DNA from: Candidatus Zixiibacteriota bacterium
Lineage (GTDB): Bacteria > Zixibacteria > MSB-5A5 > CAIYYT01
DNA length: 6,810 bases
Reading direction: 5' to 3'
NCBI GenBank assembly: GCA_026397575.1
Contig: JAPLUP010000176.1
Span: 1-6,810, forward strand
Shown here: positions 4,911 to 6,810 of the stretch, piece by piece
Layout of the letters: the number at the start of each line of letters is the position of its first letter
Numbering within the stretch: the stretch's first letter is position 1
Notes under the pieces: model-generated
The model's database searches: none
What the model was told of the DNA's origin: nothing
The model's input: the letters and a program-made list of their open reading frames with translations, nothing else
Position numbers and translations under genes: made by a program

Positions 4911-6810
4911 TTATCTCTTTTCGAGCAAGATCATCGTGTTCTTGGGGGTGGTGAAGTCGTCGAACGCCTTTTTGAACTGCTGGTATTCATCGGTGCTGAT
5001 CGTATTGTCGGTCAGCGTCACACTCGATGAGTACTTGACGGCTGCACTGTCGGGGCTTAGCTCGTAGGTGGCTTCCCAAGTGCCGAACTGGTTTTGGATC
5101 TTCACCGGCTCGGCAACATACACAGCCCTGTAGCCCTTTGGCAAACTGATGATTCCCTCCCTCTTCACCAGCATGTCCGGATCAAACACGAAGTCATACG
5201 TTCTCTGCGTTTGCGATGGACTTACAGGCATTCGCGCAAAATCAAACGGTACTTGGGGAATCGTCAGGATCATCATGTCACCTTGCACAATTCCCACTTC
5301 CGGTGTTGTGAAAGCTTGCGTCACTTTTGCCGGCAGACTCAGGTCAGCAAGATCAGTCTTTTCGTAGGAGACGTTTTGTCCTCCCTCGCCGATTGTGTTC
5401 GCGGACTGCTGGAAATACTGCTCAGCCTCTTTGGGAGTGGCATCCTTTAGCTCTGAGCGAGCGCTTACGTCGAATGACCCAGACAACGTGCAAGTGATTT
5501 TGCCGTCTACATCGCCGTTTGATTTGACACTCAGCTCAAATCGGGTCGCTGACATATTCGCTTCCGGCGTTGTCTCCGCAATTGGTAACAACTCCCAACC
5601 GTCCGGTTTCACTAACAGGCCGGTGCCACCCTGGCCGTCAGGGGCATATCCAAAATAGGCGTTGTCGGCAAAGACATCTATCCATAGTGGCTTGTTCTGA
5701 TAGCTGGGCACGTATACAAACAGCGCATTGAACTGCTTCAAACTCGGATATTCCTGAGCCAACGGCGGCGCATCCAGATGAACCAATTGCGGGTAGCACT
5801 CAATTCCCGCCGCTTTCAGCAGAGACACTAGCAACACGGTCTTGTCACGCCAATCGCCGTACTTGTTTGCGAGCACAACGTCGGCATCATGGGGCTCATA
5901 GCCCGCCAGGCCCAGTGGCAACGACCACTCGCCAACACCTCGGATGTCCTTGATCACACAGAGCGATATCTTACGGACTTTGTCGTCCGTGCTCGCAGCA
6001 CCCTTCGTCAACTCGGCTGCTTTGGCGGCAATAGCACTTTCTGACTTCACATGCGGATAGAACTCGCCGGCAAACCACTTCGATAGTTGCCCCCAATCAT
6101 TCATGTTCGTATAGATCAGTCGCGGAGCCATCTTGATCAACTTGGGCATAAATCCCTCGTTGATAATCTGCGGCGAGTTTTCGATCTGCCAGGTGTGCGT
6201 GATCATGCCATTCTCGTTGGCGGTACTGTAATCAAGCCCTTCATTCTGGTAGGTGTACTTGATTATGATATCCTGTGGCACGATCACCGATACTTCCTTG
6301 TGTGCAATTGGGTCGTGGCCCTGAAACAAATCATTTCCCCAGACGAAGTATTCTTCCGGTTTGTCCGGCGCCTTCGAGTAGGTTCGCAGCTTCAGTTCCA
6401 TGCAAACACCGGGCGCCATACCTGGAAACGAAATGACCTTCTGCATGATATTGGAATAAATCGCAGCATTGGCCAAATCGCCGGGCGTCAGGTCGTTGAT
6501 CGCCTTGGTCTCCACCGGCAGTACGCTACCATCCTTCAAGTAGGTCACTGCCTTGATCACAACCATGCTGTCCGAGTCCTTATTATAACGCCTCTTGACA
6601 TCTCCGTACTGGTCTTTGCCTCGATCTTGAAGGATTTTCACGACAAGGTGCTCGTCCGTCACGGCGCTGTGATCGGGGTTGACCTTAGTGATCCGCTGGC
6701 TGAGCAGGACCACGCCTGCCGCCTGAGGGAATTTCTCCTGTGTTGGCGCGTTCTTCACCATGGCGGCAACGTCGTCGTCCGAATACGGACGCACGGCTGC
6801 CGCGGAGTGC
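4911..6810 (-). CDS. DUF3857 / transglutaminase-like domain protein, probably periplasmic, with a degenerate catalytic triad (N-terminus cut by window edge)
   Basis: The frame is open from the right edge to TAA at 4911-4913, giving about 632 residues. A GTG at 6794 could start it, but no Shine-Dalgarno precedes it and the codons before it read HSAAA, which looks like the end of a signal peptide with an A-x-A cleavage site. The true start is therefore probably outside the window. Numbered from that GTG, residues 15-200 match the DUF3857 pattern (VVLLSQRITKVNPDHS, VVKILQDRGKDQYGDVKRRY, YLKDGSVLPV). Residues 270-380 form a transglutaminase-like core with KYGDWRDKTVLLVSLLKAAG, QFNALFVYVP and LWIDVFADN. 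The family's catalytic Cys (GDCKDK) is Trp315 and the His (FNHV) is Ala357; only Asp373 remains. Residues 420-627 are a beta-rich C-terminal region, possibly DUF3858-like. I infer a non-enzymatic binding or structural role in the cell envelope. It is convergent with the liv-GNAT genes and has its own terminator. Confidence 0.85.
   Translation of the reverse strand, partial: HSAAAVRPYSDDDVAAMVKNAPTQEKFPQAAGVVLLSQRITKVNPDHSAVTDEHLVVKILQDRGKDQYGDVKRRYNKDSDSMVVIKAVTYLKDGSVLPVETKAINDLTPGDLANAAIYSNIMQKVISFPGMAPGVCMELKLRTYSKAPDKPEEYFVWGNDLFQGHDPIAHKEVSVIVPQDIIIKYTYQNEGLDYSTANENGMITHTWQIENSPQIINEGFMPKLIKMAPRLIYTNMNDWGQLSKWFAGEFYPHVKSESAIAAKAAELTKGAASTDDKVRKISLCVIKDIRGVGEWSLPLGLAGYEPHDADVVLANKYGDWRDKTVLLVSLLKAAGIECYPQLVHLDAPPLAQEYPSLKQFNALFVYVPSYQNKPLWIDVFADNAYFGYAPDGQGGTGLLVKPDGWELLPIAETTPEANMSATRFELSVKSNGDVDGKITCTLSGSFDVSARSELKDATPKEAEQYFQQSANTIGEGGQNVSYEKTDLADLSLPAKVTQAFTTPEVGIVQGDMMILTIPQVPFDFARMPVSPSQTQRTYDFVFDPDMLVKREGIISLPKGYRAVYVAEPVKIQNQFGTWEATYELSPDSAAVKYSSSVTLTDNTISTDEYQQFKKAFDDFTTPKNTMILLEKR

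Noticed and set aside
6780..6794. GTG at 6794 as the true start of the DUF3857 protein
   Set aside because: No ribosome binding site is visible upstream, the frame stays open to the window edge, and the codons before it look like the end of a signal peptide.

Overview
The window carries a branched-chain amino acid (LIV, HAAT family) ABC transporter operon on the + strand. It is followed by a GNAT-type acetyltransferase gene, a 198-bp mobile-type repeat and a hairpin terminator. A convergent gene for a large, probably periplasmic DUF3857/transglutaminase-like protein fills the right end. The periplasmic binding protein and the DUF3857 protein suggest a Gram-negative-type cell. The CGTCATTGCGAGG...GAAGCAATCT type of dispersed palindromic repeat, moderate G+C and this gene set are compatible with an environmental lineage such as a deltaproteobacterium-like, Nitrospira-like or FCB-group (for example Zixibacteria) genome. 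I cannot place it more precisely from sequence alone.

Layout: 1-519 is the C-terminal part of the substrate-binding protein (livK-like, cut by the left edge). 541-1437 is livH, an intact permease. 1434-2181 is livM, which is broken: its two homologous halves lie in different frames, and roughly 100 conserved central residues are absent at the junction. 2183-2935 is livG and 2932-3660 is livF, both ATPases with complete motifs. 3698-4633 is the acetyltransferase, 37 nt after livF with no visible terminator between them. 4635-4832 is the repeat, flanked by TGAT on both sides; the left TGAT contains the acetyltransferase stop codon. 4862-4893 is a strong hairpin whose T-run favours termination of the minus-strand gene. 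4911-6810 (minus) is the DUF3857 protein, cut at its N-terminus by the right edge.

How the genes work together: the binding protein captures an amino acid or amide-like solute in the periplasm. LivH and LivM would form the membrane channel, and LivG and LivF would drive import with ATP. Tight spacing (ATGA overlaps at livH/livM and livG/livF, 1 nt at livM/livG) supports one transcript and translational coupling. With livM as written the importer should not assemble, so this is either real gene decay or an assembly error.

The most notable points are the out-of-frame internal deletion in livM, the loss of two of the three catalytic residues in the transglutaminase-like domain (Cys to Trp, His to Ala), and the repeat inserted exactly at a stop codon with an apparent target duplication. 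I see no clear new multi-gene system here.
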